DNA of 41,572 bases from contig JAZSOT010000038.1 of the NCBI GenBank assembly GCA_045537065.1, positions 1-41,572 of the forward strand, read 5' to 3'. Both the position numbers and the translations under genes were made by a program. Shown here piece by piece: positions 26,174-35,028 of this stretch (its first letter is position 1; every line of letters starts with the position of its first letter). The notes beneath the pieces were generated by a model. That model was not told the origin of the DNA. It ran no database searches and worked only from the letters and a program-made list of their open reading frames with translations. This DNA is from RGIG8709 sp045537065. Lineage in GTDB: Bacteria > Bacillota > Clostridia > Monoglobales > Monoglobaceae.

Positions 26174-26201
26174 TGACTGCCCGCTACTAAGCGGGCAGTC
26201 A
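26174..26201 (-). promoter_or_regulatory. Strong GC-rich hairpin between foldase and FHA genes
   Basis: TGACTGCCCGC (26174-26184) and GCGGGCAGTCA (26191-26201) form a perfect 11-bp stem with a TACTAA loop, unusually GC-rich for this genome. On the - strand only TTT then GGTTAG follows, so the T run is poor. It may be a partial terminator or an mRNA-processing hairpin lowering FHA-ftsW-pbpA expression. A second small palindrome, CTGACTGTCAG, lies at 26150-26160. Confidence 0.6.
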
Positions 26202-26219
26202 TAAACTCTTGAAATTAAA

Positions 26220-27611
26220 TTATTTTGCTGCTCCGAGATCTCCTAAATAATCTGAAAGCTTTAAATCTACAACCAATTTATCATAAATTGCTCTGTTAAC
26301 TTTAACCTTTGAATTTTTAGTTAAAAATTCTGTGTATTCTTCAAAGCTGATTACTCTGTCAACTCTTTTTATAATATGATATCCATATGTGGTTTCAACA
26401 ATATCACTGATTTTTCCGACTTCTGTTTTAAAAGCGGCATCTGCAAAGCTTTGAACCATTGTTCCATCATTTGCAAAGGTGTAACCCGTTTTAGTCTGTC
26501 CCGGGTCCTCGTTATATTCTTCAATAAGCTTATCAAAGTCTTCTCCTGCTTTTGCCTTTTCTAAAACTTCTTTTGCTTTATTTAATGTCTCAGCCTTAGC
26601 CTCATCATCAGAATCAGCTGTAACCCCTTCGGGGAACATAATAAGCACATGCTTTGCTGTAATCTTATCCCCTGATATTGCCTTTTCAATACCCTTAACG
26701 CCTTTCATATAGCTTGCAGGGTCCTGATTAAATGCATCATATGAATTTTGATATATCTTCTGCAATTTCTGCACTTCTTCAAACTGTTCTATATTATCAA
26801 AGCCTGCTAGTTTTAATGATTTTTCAAGCTCATCACCATACTGTGTTTTTATGTTTTCAATACCTTTTGCGATAGTATCAAGCTCTTCCTGAGTTAAAAC
26901 TACTCCTCTTTTCTGAGCTTCGCTGACCATAGCAATTATAGGTGTAACTGTTCTTACGGTCTTAATTTTGATAAGTTCCGCATTGGTAACTCCTGTTTCT
27001 TCATCAGCAACCCCATTCCAGTCAAAGTTATCAGGGTCTGCAACCTTTCCTGACTGATAAAGCTTATAAAGGTGAGATAGTGCCTCATTTTTAATAAAGT
27101 AGCTTAGAACTCCGTCAGAAACTCCAAAATCGCCAACCTTCATAGCTGTAACCTTTGTTCCTGCTTTTCCCTCAAACATAGAAATAAATGGATTTTCAAA
27201 TACTATATTCATTTTATCAGCTTTAACAATTTCCCCTGCCTGAGAAACCTCGTCAGGCGGCAATGTGTTTACTGCATTTTTACTACCCACACCATTTGTA
27301 TAGCAAACACAATAAATTAAAATGGCAACAATAACTGCCAGAACTATTCCAAGAGCAACAAGCAACGGCTTTTTATCCTTTTGGGGGATTTCCTCATACT
27401 GATTTTCTTCGTATTCGCTGTCATAAGCAATTTCTGTTTCTTCAATTTCCTCTGTTTCAGCCTCAAAAATATCTTCAGCCTCTTCTATCGCCTCAGCAAC
27501 TTCTTCCTCAGTTTCTGTTAGAGGTTCTATAATTTCTTCAACATTATCATTTATAACATCTTCAGAATTATCAAAAGTTTTATTTTCAAATTCTCTTTTT
27601 TCGTTATCCAT
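26220..27611 (-). CDS. Membrane-anchored parvulin-type peptidyl-prolyl isomerase (PrsA/SurA-like)
   Basis: An extracytoplasmic foldase of 463 residues. The first 80 residues are a strikingly acidic cytoplasmic tail (repeated Glu-Glu/Asp), then one membrane helix (82-104, PLLVALGIVLAVIVAILIYCV). The outside part starts with a SurA_N-like helical chaperone region (about 165-300), then a PpiC parvulin domain (about 315-430: TAKHVLIMFPEG, GEDFDKLIEEYNEDPG, FADAAFKTEVGKISDIVETTYGYHIIK). Unlike B. subtilis PrsA it is not a lipoprotein: no lipobox, but a helix anchor. ATG follows AAGGAG; a promoter candidate lies about 37 bases upstream. It is first in a cell-envelope unit. Confidence 0.9.
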   Translation of the reverse strand: MDNEKREFENKTFDNSEDVINDNVEEIIEPLTETEEEVAEAIEEAEDIFEAETEEIEETEIAYDSEYEENQYEEIPQKDKKPLLVALGIVLAVIVAILIYCVCYTNGVGSKNAVNTLPPDEVSQAGEIVKADKMNIVFENPFISMFEGKAGTKVTAMKVGDFGVSDGVLSYFIKNEALSHLYKLYQSGKVADPDNFDWNGVADEETGVTNAELIKIKTVRTVTPIIAMVSEAQKRGVVLTQEELDTIAKGIENIKTQYGDELEKSLKLAGFDNIEQFEEVQKLQKIYQNSYDAFNQDPASYMKGVKGIEKAISGDKITAKHVLIMFPEGVTADSDDEAKAETLNKAKEVLEKAKAGEDFDKLIEEYNEDPGQTKTGYTFANDGTMVQSFADAAFKTEVGKISDIVETTYGYHIIKRVDRVISFEEYTEFLTKNSKVKVNRAIYDKLVVDLKLSDYLGDLGAAK

Positions 27612-27647
27612 TTGTATTTCTCCTTACTCAATTTAATCTTTTTCATA

Positions 27648-27676
27648 ATTATACAACACTTTTTAAAATTTTTCCA
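27648..27676 (-). promoter_or_regulatory. Candidate promoter for foldase-FHA-ftsW-pbpA unit
   Basis: On the - strand TGGAAA (complement of 27671-27676), 17-base spacer, TATAAT (complement of 27648-27653). The -10 is perfect and the -35 matches at four of six positions. It lies in the 83-base gap between mfd and the foldase gene. Confidence 0.55.
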
Positions 27677-27694
27677 TAGTTTTTTATAAATTTC

Positions 27695-30600
27695 TTAAAT
27701 ATTTACTAAAAATTCATATATTCCGTCCAAAAAGGATTTTTCGCTACCAAATTTCGGCAGCTTATAAAAAATATGGGGTTTATTTGTATTTCTTATAAAT
27801 ATATTTCTGTCCTTAGTTGTCATTTCAACAATTTTTTCAAAATCAGGAGGGGAATCCGGCGAAAAATATAATTTCAAATCTCCCTCCGATGCTTTAATCT
27901 CTGTGAATCCTTTAAGAGATGCTGTGTATCTAACTAAAGAAACAAGCATTAGATTATAAACCTCTGGCGGAACATCTCCGTATCTGTCCAAAGTTTCATC
28001 ATAAATATCGAGAACATCCTCTTTCGATTCTATTGATGAAATCTTTTTATAAAGTTCAATTCTCTGGGAATGGGAAGTTATATATTTATCAGGAATAAAG
28101 GCATTGACCGTAATATCTGCAAGAGTATCCCTTTCCTCCTTGTTTTCAACCCCCTTAACATCCGAAACAGCCTTAGAAAGAAGCTTGCAATAAAGATCAT
28201 ATCCAACAACTTCCATATTTCCACTTTGCTGAGGCCCGATAACATTTCCCGTTCCTCTTATTTCAAGGTCTTTCATAGCAATTTTAAAACCTGAACCAAA
28301 TTCCGTGAAATCCTTTATAGCCTTTAATCTTTTTTGTGCATCTTCATTCAGGACCTTGTTTTTTCGATAGGTAAGATATGCATATGCAAGTCTGTTTGAA
28401 CGGCCCACTCTTCCTCGCAACTGATAAAGCTGAGAAAGTCCCAGTCTCTCAGAGTCTTCAATAATGATTGTGTTTACATTTGGAATATCAAGACCTGTTT
28501 CAATTATAGTTGTGCAAACTAAAACATCAATTTCTCCCTCTGAAACATCATACATTATATTTTCAAGCTGTTGCTCCGACATTTTTCCATGAGCCGTGAC
28601 AATTCTTGCATCAGGGATCAAGGCTCTAAGTTCCTCTGCCTTTTTTTCTATGCCGTCAACTCTGTTATGGAGATAATATACCTGTCCGCCTCTTGAAAGC
28701 TCTTTTAAAACTGCTTCTCTTATAACATCACTGTTATATTCAAGCACATATGTCGCAACAGGATATCTGTCCCCCGGAGGAGTTGACAAAACACTCATAT
28801 CCCTTATTCCCGAAAGGGACATATGGAGCGTTCTCGGAATTGGAGTCGCCGTTAAAGTGAGAACATCAATCTCATTTTTGATTTCCTTTATTCTTTCCTT
28901 ATGGGAAACTCCAAATCTTTGTTCTTCGTCAATAATTAAAAGCCCAAGCTTTTTATATTTGATATTTTTATTAAGCAGTTTGTGAGTGCCTATAACAATA
29001 TCAAGTGTGCCGTTTTTTAAGTCCTCAACAACCTTTTTTTGCTGAGTAGGTGTTATAAACCTCGACAGCATACCCACATTTACGGCGAAGCCTTTCATTC
29101 TCTGCTTAAAATTTGAGAAATGCTGACTTGCAAGTATGGTTGTGGGTACTAGATATGCAACCTGATAACCGCTCATAACCGCCTTGAACGCCGCCCTCAT
29201 AGCAACTTCGGTTTTACCGTAGCCAACATCGCCGCATAGGAGTCTGTCCATTGGTTTTTGTTTTTCCATATCGGATTTTACTTCATCAATACACCTGAGC
29301 TGGTCATCTGTCTCATCATATGGAAAGGTTGATTCAAAATCCTTTTGCCACTCCGTATCTTCAAGATAAGATATACCCCTTATGGTTTCTCGTTTTGCAT
29401 ATAATTCAATAAGTTTTTTTGCCATATCACGACAGGATGCACTGACCTTTTCCTTGGTCTTCTTCCACTCCTGACCGTCTAGCTTGTTTAATCTTACATT
29501 TGTTCCGTTACCTGTATATTTAAACAAAAGCTTAAGCTGGTCGGCAGGTACATAAAGACAGTCTTCGCCTTTATACAAGATTTTCATATAATCTTTTTTA
29601 ACCCCGCTTATAGTAAGTCTTTGAATGCCAACATACTTTCCTATTCCGTGATTTTGATGAACAACATAATCCCCCACACTGATATCCGAAAAGCTTTGGA
29701 GTCTGTCTTTTGCAGACAGGTTTCCTCTTCGGGATTTTTTATGTTCCGAGCCAAAAATTTCTCTGTCCGAAATAACAACTGTTCTTATAAGAGGATATTC
29801 AAAACCCTTTGAAAGACTTCCTCTGCTTATAAAAATCTGTCCCTCTTCGGGAAGATTCTTTAATTCTTCCATATAGCTTGAATAAATTTCTTCATCTTCA
29901 AGCTGACTTGCAAGATTTTTAGCCCTTGTCTCACCACCAGCTAAAACAATAATTCTGTATTTATTCTTTTTATAAAATTTCAAAGAATCATACAAAAGTT
30001 CAAATTTTCCATTAAAGCTTTCAAGATTTTTAACAGTAAACCCTGCAAGAAAGCAAGGCTTTATATCCCCTGACGCGTGTGAAAACGGACTGAATGTTAT
30101 AAGATTTTTTTCGCTTATGTCTTTAACTAATGATTTATAGCTTTTATAATAATTAAAACTACTTTTAGGAATAACTCCTCTTTCAAGCATATCTGAGACA
30201 CTTTCCGAAAATCTGTTTTCAAAGGCAACAGCTGTTTCTTTTACTCTTTGAGGCTCATCCACAAAAATCAAATAGTCATCCGAAATATAATCTATTATGG
30301 TAGGAATTTCACTATAAAGAAAAGGGATATACTTATCCATAGACGGAAAGAGAATTTTTTCTCCTATTCTTTCCATATCCCCTTTTATAATTTCCGCAGA
30401 TTTTATTTGAACTTCCGAAGGTTCTTTTATTTTTTCCGTCTTATCAACTATAGATTTTAGTTTTTTGATAAGCTCTTCTCTTTTTAAATCATCTATAACC
30501 TCTTCCACAGAGGGACTTATCTTGGCATTTTCAACCTGATTTACAGTTCTTTGACTGTCAATTTCAAATAGTCTTATACTCTCTATTTCCGTATCAAAAA

Positions 30601-31195
30601 ATTCTGCACGATATGGGAGCTCTTCAGAAAAAGGAAAGAAATCAAAAATTCCTCCTCTTATACTGAACTGTCCTCTACCCTCGACCATATCAACCCTTGT
30701 ATATCCAAGGTCTATCATTTTTTCTATAAGATATGATATGTCATAATCTTCCCCTGCTTTAAGATAAATAGTTTTTTCATCACTGCTTTTTTTATCAAGA
30801 ACAGGGCTTAAAACACTTTGAATTGTTGCAACAACATTTGGCCTTTTTTCACTGCCTAAAGCGTCAATGACTGAAAGTCTCTTCTCTCTTATATCATTTC
30901 CTGCTGCCGCAATATCATAAAACAAAAGCTCTCTTTCAGGAAAATACATAGGACTTTCCTGAAAGAAAAACCTCAGGTCTTCAATTATCTTTTTTGCATT
31001 AGACTCCGCATAAGTTATGAACAAAAGCTTTTTATTCAGTTTTTTACATAAAGAATAGGCAATATGAGCTCTTGCAGTATCCGAAACACCGCTTATGCTG
31101 ACAGGAAATTTCAAAGCCTTTAAGGCATCATAAAGTTCCTCAAATTCGGCACTGTCGTCAAGCATATTATCATATATTAACTTATACTGACTCAT
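27695..31195 (-). CDS. mfd: Transcription-repair coupling factor Mfd
   Basis: An 1166-residue ATP-driven translocase that displaces RNA polymerase stalled at lesions and recruits UvrA. In order: a UvrB-like N-terminal region (GQFSIRGGIFDFFPF at about 175), the CarD-like RNA polymerase interaction domain (GDYVVHQNHGIGKYVG, about 503-518), the RecG-like helicase with Walker A GDVGYGKTE (about 652-660) and DEEQ box (about 753), the second RecA lobe with ETGLDIPNVNTII and QLRGRVGRS, and a C-terminal TRCF domain. Length and domain order are normal. ATG follows AAAGGAA; the gene begins 24 bases after pth. Confidence 0.97.
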   Translation of the reverse strand: MSQYKLIYDNMLDDSAEFEELYDALKALKFPVSISGVSDTARAHIAYSLCKKLNKKLLFITYAESNAKKIIEDLRFFFQESPMYFPERELLFYDIAAAGNDIREKRLSVIDALGSEKRPNVVATIQSVLSPVLDKKSSDEKTIYLKAGEDYDISYLIEKMIDLGYTRVDMVEGRGQFSIRGGIFDFFPFSEELPYRAEFFDTEIESIRLFEIDSQRTVNQVENAKISPSVEEVIDDLKREELIKKLKSIVDKTEKIKEPSEVQIKSAEIIKGDMERIGEKILFPSMDKYIPFLYSEIPTIIDYISDDYLIFVDEPQRVKETAVAFENRFSESVSDMLERGVIPKSSFNYYKSYKSLVKDISEKNLITFSPFSHASGDIKPCFLAGFTVKNLESFNGKFELLYDSLKFYKKNKYRIIVLAGGETRAKNLASQLEDEEIYSSYMEELKNLPEEGQIFISRGSLSKGFEYPLIRTVVISDREIFGSEHKKSRRGNLSAKDRLQSFSDISVGDYVVHQNHGIGKYVGIQRLTISGVKKDYMKILYKGEDCLYVPADQLKLLFKYTGNGTNVRLNKLDGQEWKKTKEKVSASCRDMAKKLIELYAKRETIRGISYLEDTEWQKDFESTFPYDETDDQLRCIDEVKSDMEKQKPMDRLLCGDVGYGKTEVAMRAAFKAVMSGYQVAYLVPTTILASQHFSNFKQRMKGFAVNVGMLSRFITPTQQKKVVEDLKNGTLDIVIGTHKLLNKNIKYKKLGLLIIDEEQRFGVSHKERIKEIKNEIDVLTLTATPIPRTLHMSLSGIRDMSVLSTPPGDRYPVATYVLEYNSDVIREAVLKELSRGGQVYYLHNRVDGIEKKAEELRALIPDARIVTAHGKMSEQQLENIMYDVSEGEIDVLVCTTIIETGLDIPNVNTIIIEDSERLGLSQLYQLRGRVGRSNRLAYAYLTYRKNKVLNEDAQKRLKAIKDFTEFGSGFKIAMKDLEIRGTGNVIGPQQSGNMEVVGYDLYCKLLSKAVSDVKGVENKEERDTLADITVNAFIPDKYITSHSQRIELYKKISSIESKEDVLDIYDETLDRYGDVPPEVYNLMLVSLVRYTASLKGFTEIKASEGDLKLYFSPDSPPDFEKIVEMTTKDRNIFIRNTNKPHIFYKLPKFGSEKSFLDGIYEFLVNI

Positions 31196-31219
31196 AAATC
31201 ATCAATTCCTTTTCAAAAA

Positions 31220-31786
31220 TTAACCGTTAAATTCCGCCATTGCTTTTTCTGTTCCAAAGGTTATAATAGTCTCCACCGCTGATGCTGCCTTGACAGCAAC
31301 AGGAATAAGTGTTTCAACTTCTTCCTTTGAAAATCTTCCAAGAACATAATCTGCCAAATCGTAATCCTTGTTCAAAGGGGCACCAACACCCACCCTTATT
31401 CTTGGGAAAATATCACTCTGAATCTGATAGATAATACTCTTCATTCCGTTATGTCCTCCCGCACTGCCCTTTGGTCTTATACGCAGTTTGCCCACAGGAA
31501 GAGATACATCATCATATATAACAATAAGATTTTCAGGGTCCAGTTTATAAAACTCTACAAATTCTCTTATACTTTCACCGCTTAAATTCATAAAGGTTTG
31601 GGGTTTAACAAGAATAACCTTTTCATTCCCTATTCTTCCCTCACCAAAATGAGCTTTAAACTTTTCTTTGTTAATATTAATATTATATTTTGCAGCTATT
31701 GTATCAATAACCTCAAATCCCATATTATGTCTGGTTCCCACATAATTCTTTCCGGGATTTCCAAGCCCTGCTATTATATACATCAA
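31220..31786 (-). CDS. pth: Peptidyl-tRNA hydrolase
   Basis: Hydrolyses peptidyl-tRNA released by drop-off, recycling tRNA. The 188-residue length is normal. Visible: AGLGNPGKNYVGTRHNMGF (6-24), with the catalytic His20; KPQTFMNLSGES; YDDVSLPVGKLRIRPKGSAGGHNG, the substrate loop; and FPRIRVGVG. It is first of the pth-mfd pair, an order common in Firmicutes (often with spoVG and prs upstream, not seen here). A good promoter lies 33 bases upstream, divergent from that of the ApgM-like gene. Confidence 0.97.
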   Translation of the reverse strand: MMYIIAGLGNPGKNYVGTRHNMGFEVIDTIAAKYNININKEKFKAHFGEGRIGNEKVILVKPQTFMNLSGESIREFVEFYKLDPENLIVIYDDVSLPVGKLRIRPKGSAGGHNGMKSIIYQIQSDIFPRIRVGVGAPLNKDYDLADYVLGRFSKEEVETLIPVAVKAASAVETIITFGTEKAMAEFNG

Positions 31787-31818
31787 ATCACCTGAATTTC
31801 ATTTAATAATTAAATTTT

Positions 31819-31847
31819 AGTATAACATATTATATATTTTTTGTCCA
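31819..31847 (-). promoter_or_regulatory. Promoter of pth-mfd
   Basis: On the - strand TGGACA (complement of 31842-31847), 17-base spacer, TATACT (complement of 31819-31824). Each hexamer has one mismatch to consensus. It lies 33 bases upstream of the pth ATG, within the divergent gap. Confidence 0.7.
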
Positions 31848-31889
31848 GCAGAAAAACATTAAACTTTTATAACAAAACCCTTAAAATAA

Positions 31890-31919
31890 TTGACAAAGAT
31901 ATTAAATAAGTAGTATAAT
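31890..31919 (+). promoter_or_regulatory. Promoter of ApgM-like gene and ytvI
   Basis: TTGACA (31890-31895), an 18-base spacer, TATAAT (31914-31919): both hexamers are full consensus. It lies 42 bases before the ATG at 31962, back-to-back with the pth promoter. Confidence 0.88.
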
Positions 31920-31961
31920 CTATGTATATAACTAAACCACACTTTTAAAAGGGGAATTTTT

Positions 31962-33161
31962 ATGAAACACGTTGTTATTCTTATAGATGGTGCAGCAGAC
32001 ACACCTGTTATGGAACTGGGAAACAAAACACCTTTGGAGGTTGCAAATAAACCTTATATAGATTCACTCTCTAAAAAAGGAGAAATGGGAATGGCAATTA
32101 CCGTTCCTGATAATCTTCCACCAGGCAGTGATGTTGCAAATCTTGCAGTTTTTGGTTATGACCCTCAGAAATATTACACAGGACGTTCTCCGCTTGAGGC
32201 TATGAGTATGAATGTCAGCCTTGAACTTACTGATACAACATTCAGAACAAATCTTGTTAACCTGTCCGATGATATGCCATACGAAAACAAAACTATGGTT
32301 GATTACAGTTCAGATGAAATTTCAACAGAAGAGGCAAGAGAACTTATTAAAGCCGTAAATGATGCCTTAAAAACTGACGAATATGAATTTTTTGGCGGAA
32401 TAAGCTATCGTCACCTTCTTGTTTGGCACAACAAGGAAAACAACTTTGAACTTACTCCTCCACACGATATTTCAGAAAGAAAAATCACAGAATATCTTCC
32501 AAAGGATGAAATACTTCTCACCTTAATGAAGAAAAGCTATGACATATTGAAAGACCATCCTATAAACAAAAAAAGAGAAGAAAGAGGCCAAAGACCAGCA
32601 AACTCAATCTGGATATGGGGAAACGGAACAAAGCCTGCCCTTGATACATATATAGAAAAGTTTAAACTCAAAGGTGCAGTTGTTTCCGCAGTTGACCTAA
32701 TCAGGGGAATTGGAGTTTGTGCAGACCTTGATGTTATTGAGGTTCCCGGTGCAACAGGAAATGTTCACACAAATTTTGACGGGAAGGCAGAAGCATCAAT
32801 AAACGCTTTAAAAAATGGAGCTGACTTTGTTTATGTCCATCTCGAAGCTGCAGACGAGGCAGGACACAGACACGAAATAGATAACAAAGTTAAGGCAATT
32901 GAACTTATTGATAAAAAAATTGTTGCCCCGATTTTAGAATATTTAGAAAAATCGGAAGAAGATTTTTCAATTCTTATTATGCCTGACCATCCAACACCTC
33001 TTGATATAAGAACTCACACAAGAAATCCTGTTCCATACATAATATATAAAAGTTATGAAAACAATAAAGAAACAAATCTTAGCTACACAGAAAAAAATGC
33101 AGAAACAACTGGAATTGTTGTTAAAGAAGGATACAAGATTATAGAAAAACTTTTTAATTAA
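31962..33161 (+). CDS. ApgM-type phosphoglycerate mutase or proposed homoserine kinase
   Basis: A 399-residue alkaline-phosphatase-superfamily enzyme of COG3635. Motifs: LIDGAADTP with metal-binding Asp9, PPGSDVANL with nucleophile-position Ser56, YTGRSPLEAM, VHLEAADEAGH, and MPDHPTPLDIRTH. Archaeal members are 2,3-BPG-independent phosphoglycerate mutases; a bacterial subgroup of this length has been proposed to be an alternative homoserine kinase in threonine synthesis. Because a complete GpmI is encoded at 9423-10961, the homoserine kinase role deserves weight, but nothing adjacent (no thrC or hom) confirms it. It starts with ATG after GGGG, from a consensus promoter, and is followed 17 bases later by the YtvI-like gene. 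Confidence 0.85.
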   Translation: MKHVVILIDGAADTPVMELGNKTPLEVANKPYIDSLSKKGEMGMAITVPDNLPPGSDVANLAVFGYDPQKYYTGRSPLEAMSMNVSLELTDTTFRTNLVNLSDDMPYENKTMVDYSSDEISTEEARELIKAVNDALKTDEYEFFGGISYRHLLVWHNKENNFELTPPHDISERKITEYLPKDEILLTLMKKSYDILKDHPINKKREERGQRPANSIWIWGNGTKPALDTYIEKFKLKGAVVSAVDLIRGIGVCADLDVIEVPGATGNVHTNFDGKAEASINALKNGADFVYVHLEAADEAGHRHEIDNKVKAIELIDKKIVAPILEYLEKSEEDFSILIMPDHPTPLDIRTHTRNPVPYIIYKSYENNKETNLSYTEKNAETTGIVVKEGYKIIEKLFN

Positions 33162-33178
33162 TAAAAGGAGAGAGCATT

Positions 33179-34243
33179 ATGCAATATGAAAAATATATTA
33201 AATTTGCAGTTGTAACAGTTTTAATTGCTAGTTTAATCTTGCTCTTGCCTATTTTTATTAAACTGTTTTTGCCCTTTATCCTTGCTTTTTTAGTTGCATT
33301 TCCCTGTCAAAAACTTATTAATCTTCTAAATAAAAAATTTAAGATTAACAGGGGAATATCGTCAGCTCTTATTGTAACGGGTATTGTTGCTTTAGTATCA
33401 TGGATACTTGTTCTTATCTTTTCTCAAATTTTTGAACAGATAAAGGACTTTGTCCAGAATTTATCTTCAACAATTGATATATTAAAAAATGCGTCAGGAA
33501 ATATAGCAAACAAATTCAACGAATACTATATTGGTTTTTCTCCAAAAATCAAAGAGCTTATAGACACTTTTTCAAAGCAGTTATCACAGTCTATGTTTGA
33601 TAATATAACTCCTTTCACAACCGGTGCTATTTCTCTTGCAAAAAAATTCGCCGTATCCCTTCCTGATATTGCAGTGTTCTTCTTTATGTTTCTTCTCTCA
33701 ACGTTTTTTATTACAAAAGATTACACATTACTTGTTAACTTTTTCAACGAAAACTGTCCTGAGAAAATAAAGAAAATACTAAACTCCTTTAAATCAACCG
33801 CATTTTCCGCATTTTTAACATATCTAAGGGCTCAACTTATATTAATGAGCATAACCTTTACGATTACAACTATTGCTCTCTGGATTTTAGGCGCTGATTA
33901 CCCTCTTGTTATGGGGCTCATAATCGGTTTTGTTGATGCTCTTCCATTCTTTGGAACCGCAATAATTCTTATCCCCTGGGCAATCATCTCTTTTGTAATG
34001 GGGAATTATTTCTTCGCAGGAGGATTGCTTGTTGTTCAGGTTATAGCATTTGTTACAAGACAGCTTTTAGAACCTAAAGTTATAAGTGCTCAGATAGGAC
34101 TTCATCCGCTTGTTACACTGGTCAGCATTTATCTTGGACTAAATATTTTTGGTATCGGCGGAATTATTATCGGTCCCGTTACTGCCTTGTTCCTTACTAA
34201 TGCATACGTTGCGTATAAAACAAACAACAAGGAAAATATATAA
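33179..34243 (+). CDS. AI-2E/YtvI family permease
   Basis: A 354-residue polytopic membrane protein of the AI-2E transporter superfamily (PF01594 type). It has two N-terminal hydrophobic segments (about 9-50), a helix at 60-85, a central amphipathic coiled region (90-150), then five C-terminal segments. Family marks: IGFVDALPFFGTAIILIPW, RQLLEPKVISAQIGLHPL and GPVTALFLTN. It is closest in style to B. subtilis YtvI, a sporulation-associated permease, but substrate and sporulation role cannot be read here. ATG follows AAAGGAGAG. Its stop codon begins the A run of a bidirectional terminator. Confidence 0.88.
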   Translation: MQYEKYIKFAVVTVLIASLILLLPIFIKLFLPFILAFLVAFPCQKLINLLNKKFKINRGISSALIVTGIVALVSWILVLIFSQIFEQIKDFVQNLSSTIDILKNASGNIANKFNEYYIGFSPKIKELIDTFSKQLSQSMFDNITPFTTGAISLAKKFAVSLPDIAVFFFMFLLSTFFITKDYTLLVNFFNENCPEKIKKILNSFKSTAFSAFLTYLRAQLILMSITFTITTIALWILGADYPLVMGLIIGFVDALPFFGTAIILIPWAIISFVMGNYFFAGGLLVVQVIAFVTRQLLEPKVISAQIGLHPLVTLVSIYLGLNIFGIGGIIIGPVTALFLTNAYVAYKTNNKENI

Positions 34244-34281
34244 AAAAAACCCTGAAAGAAAAATCTTTCAGGGCTTTTTTT
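34242..34281. terminator. Bidirectional terminator between convergent genes
   Basis: CCCTGAAAGA (34250-34259) pairs with TCTTTCAGGG (34264-34273), loop AAAA. A run of eight A precedes it and seven T follow after one C, so it works on both strands. The flanking runs overlap the stop codons of the YtvI-like gene (34241-34243) and the flavodoxin-fold gene (34280-34282). Confidence 0.93.
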
Positions 34282-34900
34282 ATCTTATATAATTTGTTGA
34301 AATCTTTTCTTCAGGAACAGGTGGGAAAATACCATTATTTTTTCCTGTTTCAATACATTTAAGAAGCCATGCCATATTCTTTCCAAGCATACGCATTGTT
34401 TGCATTCCCTCTTCGTCCTTTTTCACCTCTAAAGGTGTGTTTCCGTGAACCATATTCCAATACTGAGAAGACACAAGTGGCATATTTCTTATTGTAAAAT
34501 ACTTGTTAAGCTGGTCAAAAGCGGCAGTTGCCCCGCCTCTTCTGCAGGACACAATTGATGCTCCGGGTTTATATGCAAGATGCTTACAAGACATAAATAG
34601 TCTGTCCATAAAGCTTGTTGCCATTCCTGATGCAGATGCAAAATGAACAGGAGAACCAATAATCAGTCCATCTGCTTCTTTCATTTTCTCAGAAGCTAAA
34701 TTAACTGCATCCTCGTCGCCAAACACACATTTGCCGATTTTCTTACAGGCTCCGCAGCCCATACAACCTTTTAAAGTTTTCCCAACATAAAGAATTTCAC
34801 TTTCAACGCCTTCACAGTTTAAAGCATTTTGTATTTCACAAAGAGCTGTGTAGGTACAACCCTTTTCTTTAGGACTTGCATTAATCAATAAAACCTTCAT
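34280..34900 (-). CDS. Flavodoxin-fold NAD(P)H-dependent FMN reductase family protein
   Basis: A 206-residue protein of the NADPH-dependent FMN reductase/iron-sulfur flavoprotein family. FMN phosphate-binding loop INASPKEKGCTYTAL (6-20); a cysteine cluster Cys46, Cys49, Cys52, Cys58 (GCMGCGACKKIGKC), spaced like that of archaeal/clostridial iron-sulfur flavoproteins; GLIIGSPVHFASASGMATSFMDR (about 94-116) for the flavin ring; and SCRRGGATAAF. The cluster could bind a 4Fe-4S centre. Substrate unknown. It is a single-gene unit with its own TTGACA/TAAAAT promoter and shares a bidirectional terminator with the opposing operon. Confidence 0.88.
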   Translation of the reverse strand: MKVLLINASPKEKGCTYTALCEIQNALNCEGVESEILYVGKTLKGCMGCGACKKIGKCVFGDEDAVNLASEKMKEADGLIIGSPVHFASASGMATSFMDRLFMSCKHLAYKPGASIVSCRRGGATAAFDQLNKYFTIRNMPLVSSQYWNMVHGNTPLEVKKDEEGMQTMRMLGKNMAWLLKCIETGKNNGIFPPVPEEKISTNYIR

Positions 34901-34931
34901 TATAATCCTCCATATAAGACACTTTTTCTAT

Positions 34932-34960
34932 ATTTTAATCTCTACATTAAGCTTTGTCAA
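34932..34960 (-). promoter_or_regulatory. Promoter of the flavodoxin-fold gene
   Basis: On the - strand TTGACA (complement of 34955-34960), 17-base spacer, TAAAAT (complement of 34932-34937). The -35 is full consensus and the -10 has one mismatch. A leader of about 25 bases carries a GGAGG site. Confidence 0.82.
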
Positions 34961-35028
34961 TGACATATGTATAAAAAATCCATTTTTGTAAATAATTTAA
35001 GTATATTATTAGTTCAAGAGGTGTTTTT

